A program made the translations under genes and the position numbers. The notes below the pieces were generated by a model. The model saw only the letters and a program-made list of their open reading frames with translations, did not search any database and was not told the origin of the DNA. A stretch of DNA of 64,000 bases from JBEIQE01 sp040376705. GTDB lineage: Bacteria; Pseudomonadota; Alphaproteobacteria; UBA2400. How positions within the stretch are numbered: position 1 is the first letter of the stretch; each line of letters opens with the position of its first letter. This document shows positions 8,221 through 17,058 of the stretch, one piece after another. Location of the stretch: NCBI GenBank assembly GCA_040376705.1, contig JBEIQE010000004.1:69015-133014 (forward strand), read 5' to 3'.

Positions 8221-8904
8221 TTAACCGCCCATCGAGCCGCCGCCGGCACGACCTACCGAGCCGAAACCGCCACGTGATACGCTGGTGCCAGCCGCTTTTG
8301 CCACTGCAGCCTTGCTCTGGCCAGCTGCAAAATACGCCTTACCTGCTTTATTAAAAGCGCTAGCAGGTACAGCAGTACGACCTGGCGAAACCGCAAAGCC
8401 ATTAGCCAGATGCGGGGTGTTGTTCATGCCGCGGTAAACCGGTTGCGAATAGCTGCTGTGTGAGCTGCCGTGGCTACCCATCATATAACCCCAGAAGAAC
8501 GGGCTGAAGCCAGATGAGTGCGTAGTGGTGGGCGCAGCCGTAGTCGCTGTGCTGGCCAGTGTATCAACACTGCCCAACTCCTGTTCAGGCTCGGCAGTTG
8601 CCAGCGTTGTACCGGCGGCACCACAGTTGCTGCTGCCCCAGTCTTCTTCGCAGTCCTGTTTGCTTTCATAGGTGGGGGTGCTCTTTATAGCCTCCGCCTT
8701 GGCCTCAGCCAATGCCGTGCTGCACAGGTTGGATGCGTTACCATCGGCCATGCAATCAGCTACCGTGCGGTAGACATTAGCACTCACCTTGGGTTCCTCC
8801 GGCTGCGGGCTACAGCCTGAAAGACCGATCATGGTGGCCGCAGCTGCGCTGGCAATCAGCGTATTCAATATAAGCTTGGGGCTCTCTTTAGACATAAGTG
8901 ACAT
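8221..8904 (-). CDS. YgiB-like (DUF1190) lipoprotein
   Basis: The start is ATG 8904, downstream of GAGGAG. A longer frame to 8973 lacks support. The 227-residue product has a lipoprotein signal (IGLSGC, Cys about 31). It then has the DUF1190 pattern DCMADGNASNLC, EAIKSTPTYESKQDC and CEEDWGSSNC, close to E. coli YgiB. The C-terminal third is Ser/Gly/His-rich (SSGFSPFFWGYMMGSHGSS, RGGFGSVGRAGGGSMGG), as in this family. It is co-transcribed with the ATP-grasp gene 12 bases downstream. The family is of unknown function; a link to membrane stress or envelope modification is only suggested by gene neighbourhoods. Confidence 0.85.
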   Translation of the reverse strand: MSLMSKESPKLILNTLIASAAAATMIGLSGCSPQPEEPKVSANVYRTVADCMADGNASNLCSTALAEAKAEAIKSTPTYESKQDCEEDWGSSNCGAAGTTLATAEPEQELGSVDTLASTATTAAPTTTHSSGFSPFFWGYMMGSHGSSHSSYSQPVYRGMNNTPHLANGFAVSPGRTAVPASAFNKAGKAYFAAGQSKAAVAKAAGTSVSRGGFGSVGRAGGGSMGG

Positions 8905-9031
8905 GGTGTGTTGTTTCTCCTCTCGTGTAAAAGGAGTAGCAACCCAGCCGCATTTAGTGTGTGAAGAGACCATTACACATACATTGCATGCAATATATGT
9001 TTCACAGAACTGTCATAAACCACAGATCAGA

Positions 9032-9553
9032 TTACTGCAGGTTCAGGAAATACTTTTTGCCATCTGCCGCCATACCGACATGCACTGTCCGGTAACCCGG
9101 CAGCATCCAGACCAACTGAGCCTTGCTATTGTCTTTGGCATCCGCTGGTACAATCACATCCGCCTGCGTTTTGGCCAATGCACCATCAAGAGCGATACTG
9201 CAGTTGCTCCAGCCATGGTTACGTGCACAGGCCCTGAAGGCAAGCTGTGCTGAATCCTGATGATCAGCTGCATAATAAGCGCCATCAAACTTGGCGAGGC
9301 CGGTATTGGCCATGGCGCTGCTGGCTGCGTTCATGCAGGACTTCTCGCCCACAGCATCAAGGCAGGCATCGGTAATCTTGATCAGCCTGACCGGGTGTTT
9401 GGCCAGCGCGGTCATGGCGGTGGTTACGGCTTGGGTATCTTCAGCCTGATATTGGCTATATGCATATTGCAGCCCCTGACAGCCAGCAAGTACGGTAGCC
9501 GTAGTGCCAATAGCCGTCCATCTTGCGATTCTGCCCCAGTTGCGCTTGCCCAT
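9032..9553 (-). CDS. Lipoprotein with DUF1190-like cysteine pattern
   Basis: The 173-residue product has a lipobox (TVLAGC, Cys about 24). Its mature part carries CLDAVGEKSC (CX8C) and CARNHGWSNC (CX8C), echoing the paired cysteines of the two other YgiB-like proteins in this cluster, though the intervening sequence is poorly conserved. It is the first gene of the minus-strand group, 127 bases upstream of the YgiB-like gene. It may be a diverged paralogue or an unrelated exported protein. I regard paralogy as likely but unproven. Confidence 0.6.
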   Translation of the reverse strand: MGKRNWGRIARWTAIGTTATVLAGCQGLQYAYSQYQAEDTQAVTTAMTALAKHPVRLIKITDACLDAVGEKSCMNAASSAMANTGLAKFDGAYYAADHQDSAQLAFRACARNHGWSNCSIALDGALAKTQADVIVPADAKDNSKAQLVWMLPGYRTVHVGMAADGKKYFLNLQ

Positions 9554-9622
9554 TTAAATCTCCCTGATAGGGGCAAACCTAGCAAAACAGGTGTTTAGCC
9601 TTCAAGGTTAATATGACTGGAA

Positions 9623-11797
9623 ATGCCGCCAGAAAGCTCTAAATATGCGGGCATGTCTACCGCGCGCGTCCCTCTGCCCGAAAACCCGGCCAAACCGGCC
9701 TCACGCCGTAAGCTCAAACCGATTCAACTGGTGTCGGACTACAAGCCTGCAGGCGATCAGCCAGCTGCCATCAAGCAACTGGTCAGCGGGCTAGAGAGTG
9801 GCGAAGTGAATCAGGTGCTGCTGGGCGTAACCGGCTCGGGCAAGACCTTCACTATGGCGCATGTGATTGAACAGACGCAGCGCCCAACACTTATTCTGGC
9901 GCCCAATAAAACCTTGGCTGCACAGCTCTATGCCGAGATGAAGAGCTTCTTCCCGCATAACGCGGTTGAGTATTTTGTATCATACTACGACTACTACCAG
10001 CCCGAGGCCTACGTACCACGTACCGATACCTTCATTGAGAAGGAAGCGGTAGTGAACGAGCAGATTGATCGTATGCGTCATGCCGCCACCCGCGCCCTGC
10101 TTGAGCGTGAAGATGTGATCATCGTGGCCTCGGTGAGCTGCATTTACGGTATCGGTTCGCCCGAAAGCTACTCAGGCATGACCTACGAGATTAATGTGGG
10201 CGATAGGATTGACCGGCAGGATCTGATCGGCCGTCTGGTTGAGCTGCAGTACAAGCGCAATGATATTGGCTTCGGTCGTGGCGATTTCCGCGTACGTGGC
10301 GATGTGGTGGAAGTCTTCCCCGCTCACTATGAAGACCGCGCCTGGCGTTTCTCCATGTTCGGCGACGAACTGGAAGCCATTTACGAGTTCGACCCGCTGA
10401 CCGGCGAGAAGTACGAGCAGATGGAAGCCACCACCATCTACCCGAACAGCCACTATGTCATTCCGCGCCCTACCCTTAATCAGGCTGTACAGCAAATCAA
10501 GATTGAGCTGAAAGACCGCCTGCTTGAGCTACGTGAACAGGGCAAGCTGCTCGAAGCCCAGCGGCTTGAACAGCGCTGCCAGTTTGATCTTGAGATGATG
10601 ACCGCCACCGGTATTTGCGCAGGCATTGAAAACTATTCGCGCTACCTGACCGGCCGTGCACCCGGCGAAGCGCCGCCAACATTGTTTGAATACCTGCCGA
10701 ATAACGCCCTGCTCATCCTCGATGAAAGCCATGTGATGGTGCCTCAGCTAAGCGCCATGTATAAGGGCGACTATGCGCGCAAGAACACTCTGCAGGAACA
10801 TGGCTTCCGCCTGCCTTCATGCAAGGATAACCGCCCCCTCAAGTTCGAAGAGTGGGAGAGCATGCGTCCGCAAACCGTTTTCGTATCGGCCACTCCCGGC
10901 CCGTGGGAGCTGGAGAAAACCCAAGGCGTATTTGCCGAGCAGGTGGTGCGCCCCACTGGTTTAACTGACCCGCCGGTTGAAATTCGCCCGACTGAAAATC
11001 AGGTCGATGACTTGATGCACGAGGCCCGCCTGTGCATCGCTAAGGGCCAGCGCGTATTGGTAACGACCCTGACCAAGAAAATGGCCGAGGATTTGACCGA
11101 CTATCTGCACGAAGCCGGTATTCGCGTGCGTTATGTGCATTCTGATGTTGAAACGCTTGAGCGTATCGAGATCATCCGCGATTTGCGTCTGGGCGTTTAC
11201 GACGTTCTGATTGGCATTAACCTCCTGCGCGAAGGCCTTGATATTCCCGAGTGTGCGTTAGTCGCTATTCTCGATGCCGACAAAGAAGGCTACCTGCGCT
11301 CGCGCACTTCGCTGATCCAGACCATCGGCCGGGCTGCGCGCAACGTTGAAGGCCGTGCGATTTTGTATGCCGACCGCATGACCAAGAGCATGGAAGCAGC
11401 GATCAGTGAGACGTCACGCCGCCGCGAGCGTCAGCTGATTTATAATGCCGAGCATGGCATTACGCCTGAGAGCGTGAAGAAGAACATCGGCGAAGTGCTA
11501 GGCAGTGTGTATGAGAAAGATCATATGACGATTGCCACTGGTTCTATTACGCACGAAGGTCAGGACATCAAGAAGGTCATGGCCGATATTGAGAAGAAGA
11601 TGTTGGCTGCTGCCGGTAACCTCGAGTTTGAAGAAGCGGCCCGTTTGCGTAACGAGCTGCACCGGCTTGAAGCCAAAGAGCTGGGCATTGCACTGCCTGA
11701 TGAATGGAAATCAACCGGTATGCCACGCGGCAAAGGCACCGATGAAACGCCGCGCCGTGGTAAGGCCGAAGCTGCTGCTAAAAAGAAGAAACGCTAA
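9623..11797 (+). CDS. uvrB: UvrABC system protein B (excinuclease subunit)
   Basis: DNA-damage recognition helicase of nucleotide excision repair. It takes over from UvrA at lesions and loads UvrC. The 724-residue product has Walker A GVTGSGKT, the YYDYYQPEAYVP beta-hairpin region that inserts between DNA strands, helicase motif LILDESHV, the motif VI region QTIGRAARN, and a C-terminal UVR domain (EKKMLAAAGNLEFEEAARLR) that binds UvrC. A Lys/Arg-rich tail follows. The start may be ATG 9623 or ATG 9653; neither has a strong SD. I did not find a convincing LexA box upstream. Confidence 0.97.
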   Translation: MPPESSKYAGMSTARVPLPENPAKPASRRKLKPIQLVSDYKPAGDQPAAIKQLVSGLESGEVNQVLLGVTGSGKTFTMAHVIEQTQRPTLILAPNKTLAAQLYAEMKSFFPHNAVEYFVSYYDYYQPEAYVPRTDTFIEKEAVVNEQIDRMRHAATRALLEREDVIIVASVSCIYGIGSPESYSGMTYEINVGDRIDRQDLIGRLVELQYKRNDIGFGRGDFRVRGDVVEVFPAHYEDRAWRFSMFGDELEAIYEFDPLTGEKYEQMEATTIYPNSHYVIPRPTLNQAVQQIKIELKDRLLELREQGKLLEAQRLEQRCQFDLEMMTATGICAGIENYSRYLTGRAPGEAPPTLFEYLPNNALLILDESHVMVPQLSAMYKGDYARKNTLQEHGFRLPSCKDNRPLKFEEWESMRPQTVFVSATPGPWELEKTQGVFAEQVVRPTGLTDPPVEIRPTENQVDDLMHEARLCIAKGQRVLVTTLTKKMAEDLTDYLHEAGIRVRYVHSDVETLERIEIIRDLRLGVYDVLIGINLLREGLDIPECALVAILDADKEGYLRSRTSLIQTIGRAARNVEGRAILYADRMTKSMEAAISETSRRRERQLIYNAEHGITPESVKKNIGEVLGSVYEKDHMTIATGSITHEGQDIKKVMADIEKKMLAAAGNLEFEEAARLRNELHRLEAKELGIALPDEWKSTGMPRGKGTDETPRRGKAEAAAKKKKR

Positions 11798-11983
11798 GAC
11801 CGCTTCAGACAGTGGTTTGACTTATGTTGGTAAAGAAATACAACTACCGCTAGAGCCGGTTCTACCTACAGGTAATCATAAAAATCTTGCACTTAGACCT
11901 ACCCAAAACGTAAGGTGAATATATCTACTGTTTAATGCCGATTTTGAAACAGCCGATATTTTATAAGAATGGGGAGAACCATA

Positions 11984-12199
11984 ATGAATACCATGCAAGC
12001 CATGACCACTTCGCTCGAATGCCGCAAACTGGCCAGCCACTATCGCACCCGCGATGGTAATGCGCCGTTGAGCGAACAGGAAAGGCTTGGCCTGGCCAGC
12101 CTCCTCACCGGCGTTGCCGACCTTATTCAGTCACTCAACATGAGCAGCCTGCCAGATCAGGGGAATATGGTGACATTTGCTAAGCGTGCTAATCGCTAA
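11984..12199 (+). CDS. Small hypothetical protein
   Basis: The 71-residue product starts at ATG 11984, behind GGGGAG at 11971-11976. An in-frame ATG at 11969 overlaps that SD and is less likely. The composition is soluble and mostly helical (CRKLASHYRTRDGN, LSEQERLGLASLLTGVADL). I do not recognise a family. It lies in the uvrB-uvrC interval with its own leader (11798-11983), in which I see no strong hairpin. Confidence 0.55.
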   Translation: MNTMQAMTTSLECRKLASHYRTRDGNAPLSEQERLGLASLLTGVADLIQSLNMSSLPDQGNMVTFAKRANR

Positions 12200-12564
12200 A
12201 ATTACGCCTATTCGAGTAACCTTTTGTTCATAATTGGGGGCTGCAACCTAGAGGTAGTAGCCCCCGGCTATGCATGAAGAGCGCCAGCGTCAATTGTTAT
12301 TCACACCGGAATCAGAGATTTTATTCTATCTCAAGTTTGGTCGTGATTTGTTCCTCACACACCGGAATGTCACAAAAACATGCGGAAAATCTGCGGTTTA
12401 TTGACGTGATGAAATTTTAGGCAGCATAACAGCAACATCGATTCTAGGCCCGAATCCGCTCAAGATGGCCCACCTCTCCACAGAGTTATCCACAGAATCA
12501 GTGGACACCCCCCTCACCCATGGGTCACCTACTATATGTAGATGCCTAAACCGAACTCCCTTAT
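12200..12564. other. Non-coding interval before uvrC: hairpin, direct repeat, DnaA box
   Basis: There is no supported gene in this 365-base interval. It holds a 7-bp hairpin GGGGGCT/AGCCCCC (12236-12242 with 12259-12265) without a following T-run. It also holds an 11-base direct repeat CACACCGGAAT at 12302-12312 and 12358-12368, and one perfect DnaA box TTATCCACA at 12486-12494. The repeat could be a regulator site. The uvrC start at 12565 has no SD. Confidence 0.5.
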
Positions 12565-14421
12565 ATGAACAACATGGAAACAGAGCCCACTTCCGGCCCA
12601 TTAGAGACGGGAATTGCCGTCATCAAGGGCTATCTTAAGACTTTACCCCCTGCGCCGGGGGTTTACCGCATGCTGAGCGCCAAAGGCGATGTGCTGTATG
12701 TGGGCAAGGCCAAGAACCTGCCCAAGCGGGTGACCAACTACACCCAGCCTGCCCGCCTGCCCCTGCGCCTGCAGCGAATGGTGTCGGAAACCCGCAGCAT
12801 GGAGTTTTTGACTACGCATACCGAAGCCGAGGCCCTGCTGCTCGAGTGCAACCTGATTAAAAAGCTGCTGCCGCGCTATAATGTTTTACTGCGCGATGAC
12901 AAGGCGTTTCCTTATATCGCCATCAGCAAGCACCAGTTCCCGCAACTGTTCAAACACCGTGGCGGACGCAATTTTGATGAGGCGACCTACTTCGGCCCCT
13001 TCGCTTCAGCTGGTGCAGTGAATGAAACCATCACCACCTTGTACCGCGTGTTTCAGCTGCGCAACTGCCCGGACAGCATCTTCAACAACCGCTCGCGCCC
13101 GTGCCTGCAGTATCACATCAAGCGCTGTACGGCGCCGTGCGTGGATAAGGTAACGCCCGAGCAATATGCCGATCAGGTACGCCAGGCGCGTGATTTCCTT
13201 ACTGGTAAGAACAGCGAAATTCAGGCCGAGCTGGCTACCGAGATGCAGCGCAGCGCTGATGCGCGAGATTATGAGAAAGCCGCTAACTTCCGCGACCGTA
13301 TCCGCGCACTCACCAGCATTCAGCAACGGCAGGATATCAATGCCAGCGGTATTGAAGATGCAGATGTGATTGCCGCCGCGCAGCTGGCTGGACAAACCTG
13401 TATTCAGGTGTTCTTCTTCCGGCAGGGCCGCAACTACGGCAACCGCAGCTACTTCCCCAGTCACGAAAAAGGCCTTAGCCTTGGTGAAGTAATGGAAGCC
13501 TTCTTAGGGCAGTTTTACAGCGGCAAGCCAATCCCCGACCTTGTATTGCTGAGTGATGAACCGAACGAGAAGCAGCTTCTGCTCGAAGCCTTCGAACTAT
13601 ACGCCGAGCGCAAGGTTGATTTGCAGGTACCCCAGCGTGGCGAGAAAAAGCGCCTCATGGACCATGCCTATGCCAACGCCAAGCAGGCGCTTGAGCGCCG
13701 CATGGCCGAAAGCGCTACACAATTGCGCCTGCTCGAGGGCGTAGCCGAATTGTTCGGGCTTGATGAAGCGCCCGACCGTATCGAGGTTTATGACAACAGC
13801 CATGTGCAGGGGGCGCATGCCGTAGGTGCCATGATTGTAGCGGGGCCAGAAGGTTTCAGGAAAAACCAGTACCGCAAGTTTACCATCAAGGATGAAGGTG
13901 CAGCAGGCGATGACTTTGCCATGATGCGCGAAGTGATGCGCCGACGTTTTGCCCGCGCGCAGGCCGAAGACAACTTCCCCGACCTGGTGCTGATTGATGG
14001 TGGCCTTGGCCAGCTGAATGCCGTGCGCGAAACACTGGCTGAAATGGGCATAACCGATGTGCCGCTTGTGGGTATCGCCAAAGGGCCTGACCGCAACGCG
14101 GGACGGGAATGGTTCTTCCTGCCAGACCGCGAGCCATTCCAGCTGCCCGTCAATGACCCTGTGTTGTTCTACCTGCAGCGCCTGCGTGATGAATCGCACA
14201 GGTTTGTCATTGGTGCGCACCGCGATAAGCGCAGCAAAGCCATTTCGCAAAATCCGCTTGATAACCTGCCGGGCGTAGGCCCTGCCCGTAAACGCGCCCT
14301 GCTCCATCACTTCGGCTCGGCCAAGGCGGCAGCGGCAGCGGGCCTGAGTGATCTTGAGAACGTACCCGGCATCAGCAAGGCACTGGCGCTCAAGATTTAC
14401 GCCTTTTTCCACGGAGAATGA
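12565..14421 (+). CDS. uvrC: UvrABC system protein C (excinuclease subunit)
   Basis: Makes both incisions flanking a lesion in nucleotide excision repair. The 618-residue product has an N-terminal GIY-YIG nuclease domain (PGVYRMLSAKGDVLYVGKAK, about 32-51), a Cys-containing region around residues 173-192, a UVR domain (ARDYEKAANFRDRIRAL, about 232-248) that contacts UvrB, an RNase H-like endonuclease domain (VYDNSHVQG and VLIDGGLGQL), and C-terminal helix-hairpin-helix motifs (LPGVGPARKRALLHHFGS). Length and order are normal. No SD precedes the ATG, so a leaderless start is possible. In related genomes pgsA often follows directly; here three genes intervene. Confidence 0.97.
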   Translation: MNNMETEPTSGPLETGIAVIKGYLKTLPPAPGVYRMLSAKGDVLYVGKAKNLPKRVTNYTQPARLPLRLQRMVSETRSMEFLTTHTEAEALLLECNLIKKLLPRYNVLLRDDKAFPYIAISKHQFPQLFKHRGGRNFDEATYFGPFASAGAVNETITTLYRVFQLRNCPDSIFNNRSRPCLQYHIKRCTAPCVDKVTPEQYADQVRQARDFLTGKNSEIQAELATEMQRSADARDYEKAANFRDRIRALTSIQQRQDINASGIEDADVIAAAQLAGQTCIQVFFFRQGRNYGNRSYFPSHEKGLSLGEVMEAFLGQFYSGKPIPDLVLLSDEPNEKQLLLEAFELYAERKVDLQVPQRGEKKRLMDHAYANAKQALERRMAESATQLRLLEGVAELFGLDEAPDRIEVYDNSHVQGAHAVGAMIVAGPEGFRKNQYRKFTIKDEGAAGDDFAMMREVMRRRFARAQAEDNFPDLVLIDGGLGQLNAVRETLAEMGITDVPLVGIAKGPDRNAGREWFFLPDREPFQLPVNDPVLFYLQRLRDESHRFVIGAHRDKRSKAISQNPLDNLPGVGPARKRALLHHFGSAKAAAAAGLSDLENVPGISKALALKIYAFFHGE

Positions 14422-14482
14422 AAATACTTCCCCAAGGATAGTTCTGGCTGTAGCGTCTCTAGTTGAGGCCACAGGAGCAACC

Positions 14483-15286
14483 ATGCGCTATCTACTTATT
14501 TTACTTACACTTTTGAGTTTTCCTGCGCTGGCAGACAGATACACAGTGCCGCGCGATACCAGCGTGCTCCTAACCGATGCGCTGCAGCCATTAACCGAAA
14601 GCAGCCGTTTTACGAAGTTTACTGCGCTTAAGTATTTGCGCTATCGGCTGGCAAACGATGCCGGGCTGATGCGCCCGCATCTGGCTGAGCTGGAAGCCCT
14701 ATATAAAGACCCGATCCTGATTAACGAGCCCAAGTCATCCGTTGCCGCGGTGCTACTGGTACTGGGCAGCAGCCTTGATAAAACCGACCTGCGCCTTAAC
14801 GCATTGCGCCACTCGCGTACTGAGGATAGCCCAGCGCTGATCTCAAGTAGTGGCTTGCTTCAAGCACTCGCCTCTGAAACGCCAGCCAGCGAAGCTAATG
14901 TGGTACTCGACGCGCTGTTCGAGCACGACCAGCCACTAAAGTGGTACAACAACCGCGCGCAGCTGAGCAGCTTTGTAGATACCACTGCCCGCTTGCTACC
15001 TGCCTCGACCAAGCAACAAAACCACCTGACCAATCTCGTGCGCACGCGCATGAAGCTGGCGCAGCGTTTTGAGCAGGATAAAATAGAAGAAGCCAAATTT
15101 AGCGGCATGATTACAATATGGGATCATAGCACTGATGCTGATATTACAGAGCTGCTGGGCCGGTTTGATAAAGCCATTTGCAGCATCACGCCCGATGCCA
15201 CTACTAAAGAGTGGCGCTACACGTTTATTGATAAAGCCAATATGACCGAGACAGGCGCCGTGCGCGACCTTGTCTGCCAGCAATAG
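14483..15286 (+). CDS. Exported protein of unknown function (tandem copy A)
   Basis: The start is ATG 14483 behind AGGAGCAACC. A longer frame starting at 14348 would run back into uvrC. The 267-residue product has a signal peptide (MRYLLILLTLLSFPALA). The mature protein is mainly helical, with leucine/alanine-rich stretches that could be repeat-like. Its tail (AICSITPD, TFIDKAN, AVRDLVCQQ) resembles the tail encoded downstream of the amber codon in the next gene, so the two are probably diverged tandem paralogues. I do not recognise a family. The pair sits between uvrC and marC and is likely one transcript. Confidence 0.75.
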   Translation: MRYLLILLTLLSFPALADRYTVPRDTSVLLTDALQPLTESSRFTKFTALKYLRYRLANDAGLMRPHLAELEALYKDPILINEPKSSVAAVLLVLGSSLDKTDLRLNALRHSRTEDSPALISSSGLLQALASETPASEANVVLDALFEHDQPLKWYNNRAQLSSFVDTTARLLPASTKQQNHLTNLVRTRMKLAQRFEQDKIEEAKFSGMITIWDHSTDADITELLGRFDKAICSITPDATTKEWRYTFIDKANMTETGAVRDLVCQQ

Positions 15287-15294
15287 GAGCTGTT

Positions 15295-16350
15295 ATGCGC
15301 CATTTTCTCTCTGCTCTCGCTTTGGTTCTTATGGCAACGCTGCCAGCACAGGCTGGCCCTGACGGGGCTCGAGCAGTAGCCGCTCAGCCGGTTGCCTACA
15401 ACGTGGTTGAAACCGCAGTTGCCACCCATTCGCAGTACAGCGAGCCGCCTTCCGGCTGTTTTGCTAAAATTCAGGCGGCCTGCCCTGAGAATGCTGTTTG
15501 TGAGATGTCGACCGCGCATTGGGTTTATGTTGAGTACGACTTTATCTGCCAGCTCAAGCCAACCGAAAGCATCTCGCTTTATACTTATGCGGGCGTGCAG
15601 CACATCAGCCCCTGCGATACTGGCGAGCACGGCGATTATACCTGCGGCCTGCATGGTATTGATGCCCAAGGCAAACAAATCGACCGCCCGCCCGGCGCCA
15701 GCCTTGCCGGTATGGATATGCGCGCCATACCTGATCTGATTGAAATTGCCACTAAGGCTAATGGCTACCGCTCGAGCCATGCTGCCGCCAGGCTAGGTGA
15801 ATATGCGGCCAGCCCTGATATGCCAGACGCCAAAGCCGCCATCCTGAACTATAAAACCGAGCTGCTACGCGCCAAGTCCATATCGATTAGCGATGCGCAA
15901 AAGCAAGGTGCGCTTACCAGTCTGCTCCTAACCCTTGGGGTTGAGCTACCGGTTGGTGATAGCCTGACTGTACTGGGTGATTATCTTGTAAGCCTTGAGC
16001 CTCGCCACCTTACCGCACTCGAGACGATTGCCAGCCATGGCAATGACCCATCGATTGATGCCAGCAAGCTGGTATTCTTCTATGTACGCAACTTCGTTGA
16101 CAATCCCGAGCGCGTTGAACCCAACCGCGAGGCTGTGGTTAAAGCAGTTTCGGCCCTTGGGCCGCGCCTGTAGCCCTCTATCGGCCTGCTGCTCGAGCGT
16201 ATGCGTGATAGCGATAAATGGCCCGAGGCCCTGCAGAAAGAGACTGCCGCTGTGGCCTGCGCTGCGTTCAAACCCGCTGCCGCTACGCCCATGCCGCAAA
16301 CACTGGTGATTGATAACTATGGCGGCGCGCGCTCCGTAGTCTGCCCATAA
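15295..16350 (+). pseudogene. Exported protein (tandem copy B) with in-frame amber codon
   Basis: The frame opens at ATG 15295 (8 bases after copy A) and reads 292 codons to TAG 16171-16173. The same frame then stays open for another 58 codons to TAA 16348-16350. The downstream part (SIGLLLERMRDSDKWPEAL, then VACAAFKP, LVIDNYG and ARSVVCP) mirrors the Cys-bracketed tail of copy A. This indicates that the full-length product is about 350 residues and that the TAG is a nonsense mutation, a sequencing error or a readthrough codon. The N terminus is a signal peptide (LALVLMATLPAQA). A Cys-containing region (residues about 50-125) follows, then a helical domain. The function is unknown. Confidence 0.65.
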
Positions 16351-16379
16351 TTCTCCAGGAAAAGAGATGGCTTTTTTAC

Positions 16380-16399
16380 GGGCAAATAGTAGTTTGCCC
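16380..16399 (+). promoter_or_regulatory. Hairpin abutting the marC start
   Basis: GGGCAAA (16380-16386) and TTTGCCC (16393-16399) form a 7-bp stem with loop TAGTAG, ending 2 bases before ATG 16402. It occupies the place of the missing Shine-Dalgarno site. Whether it regulates translation is inference. Confidence 0.5.
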
Positions 16400-16401
16400 T
16401 G

Positions 16402-17004
16402 ATGCAGGATTTCTTTAAAGCCTTTGTCACGCTCTTCGTGATTGTCGACCCGATTGGCACCGCGCTGGTGTTTCTGGCTCTTACCAAGAGCCTGTCTGCC
16501 GCAACCGCCAAATCGGTGGCCTTACGCGCCAGCCTGATCGCTGTAAGCGTTTTGCTGTTCTTTGCCTTGGCTGGCAGCTGGCTGTTGCAACAGGTGGGTA
16601 TTACCGTGCCGGCCTTCAGGGTGGCGGGCGGTATTCTGCTCTTCGTAACCGCTTATCGCATGGTGATGAGTGGCGAATCTGCCGAAAGCCACCCGGTTAC
16701 CGAAATGCGTGCGCATGACCTTGCGGTATTTCCCTTGGCCATTCCGCTGTTGGCCGGACCGGGCTGCATGACGGCCACCATCCTGATCAGCCAGCGCATG
16801 AGCGAGCAAGGCACCTTCATGGTTGCGATTGCCGCTATTCTGGCGGTTCAGGCTGTGGCCTTAGGTTGCCTTTTGCTAGCAACCGCCCTGATCAAGCGGC
16901 TTAACCAAAGCCTGCTGAATGTACTGGAGCGCCTGTTTGGCGTGCTGCTGGCGGCCCTGGCGGTGCAGTTTATTGCCGATGGCCTGCGCCTGCTGTTTAC
17001 CTGA
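16402..17004 (+). CDS. MarC-family integral membrane protein
   Basis: The 200-residue inner-membrane protein has about six membrane segments. It shows the family signature FVTLFVIVDPIGTALVFLALT at the N terminus and PLAIPLLAGPGCMTATILI in the second half. MarC proteins were once linked to multiple antibiotic resistance, but that is disputed. Some related proteins transport small neutral amino acids. The substrate is unknown here. The N terminus fits the family, so the ATG is likely correct despite the lack of an SD. Confidence 0.88.
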   Translation: MQDFFKAFVTLFVIVDPIGTALVFLALTKSLSAATAKSVALRASLIAVSVLLFFALAGSWLLQQVGITVPAFRVAGGILLFVTAYRMVMSGESAESHPVTEMRAHDLAVFPLAIPLLAGPGCMTATILISQRMSEQGTFMVAIAAILAVQAVALGCLLLATALIKRLNQSLLNVLERLFGVLLAALAVQFIADGLRLLFT

Positions 17005-17058
17005 GGCTGCTAATTTTTACGCGACAAAACGGCCGAAGCAGATTAAATAATACAATTA

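Noticed and set aside
12236..12265. Terminator after the small gene at 11984-12199
   Set aside because: The stem is good but no T-run follows on either strand.
12486..12494. Replication origin suggested by a DnaA box
   Set aside because: Only one perfect box, no clustered boxes or A+T-rich unwinding stretch, and no dnaA, hemE or parAB nearby.
13597..14484. A 295-codon minus-strand frame
   Set aside because: Antisense shadow of uvrC, whose domains are complete.
16171..16173. Recoding of TAG as pyrrolysine or another amino acid
   Set aside because: Several genes in the window (leuA, phaC, motA, HxlR and others) use TAG as their natural stop.
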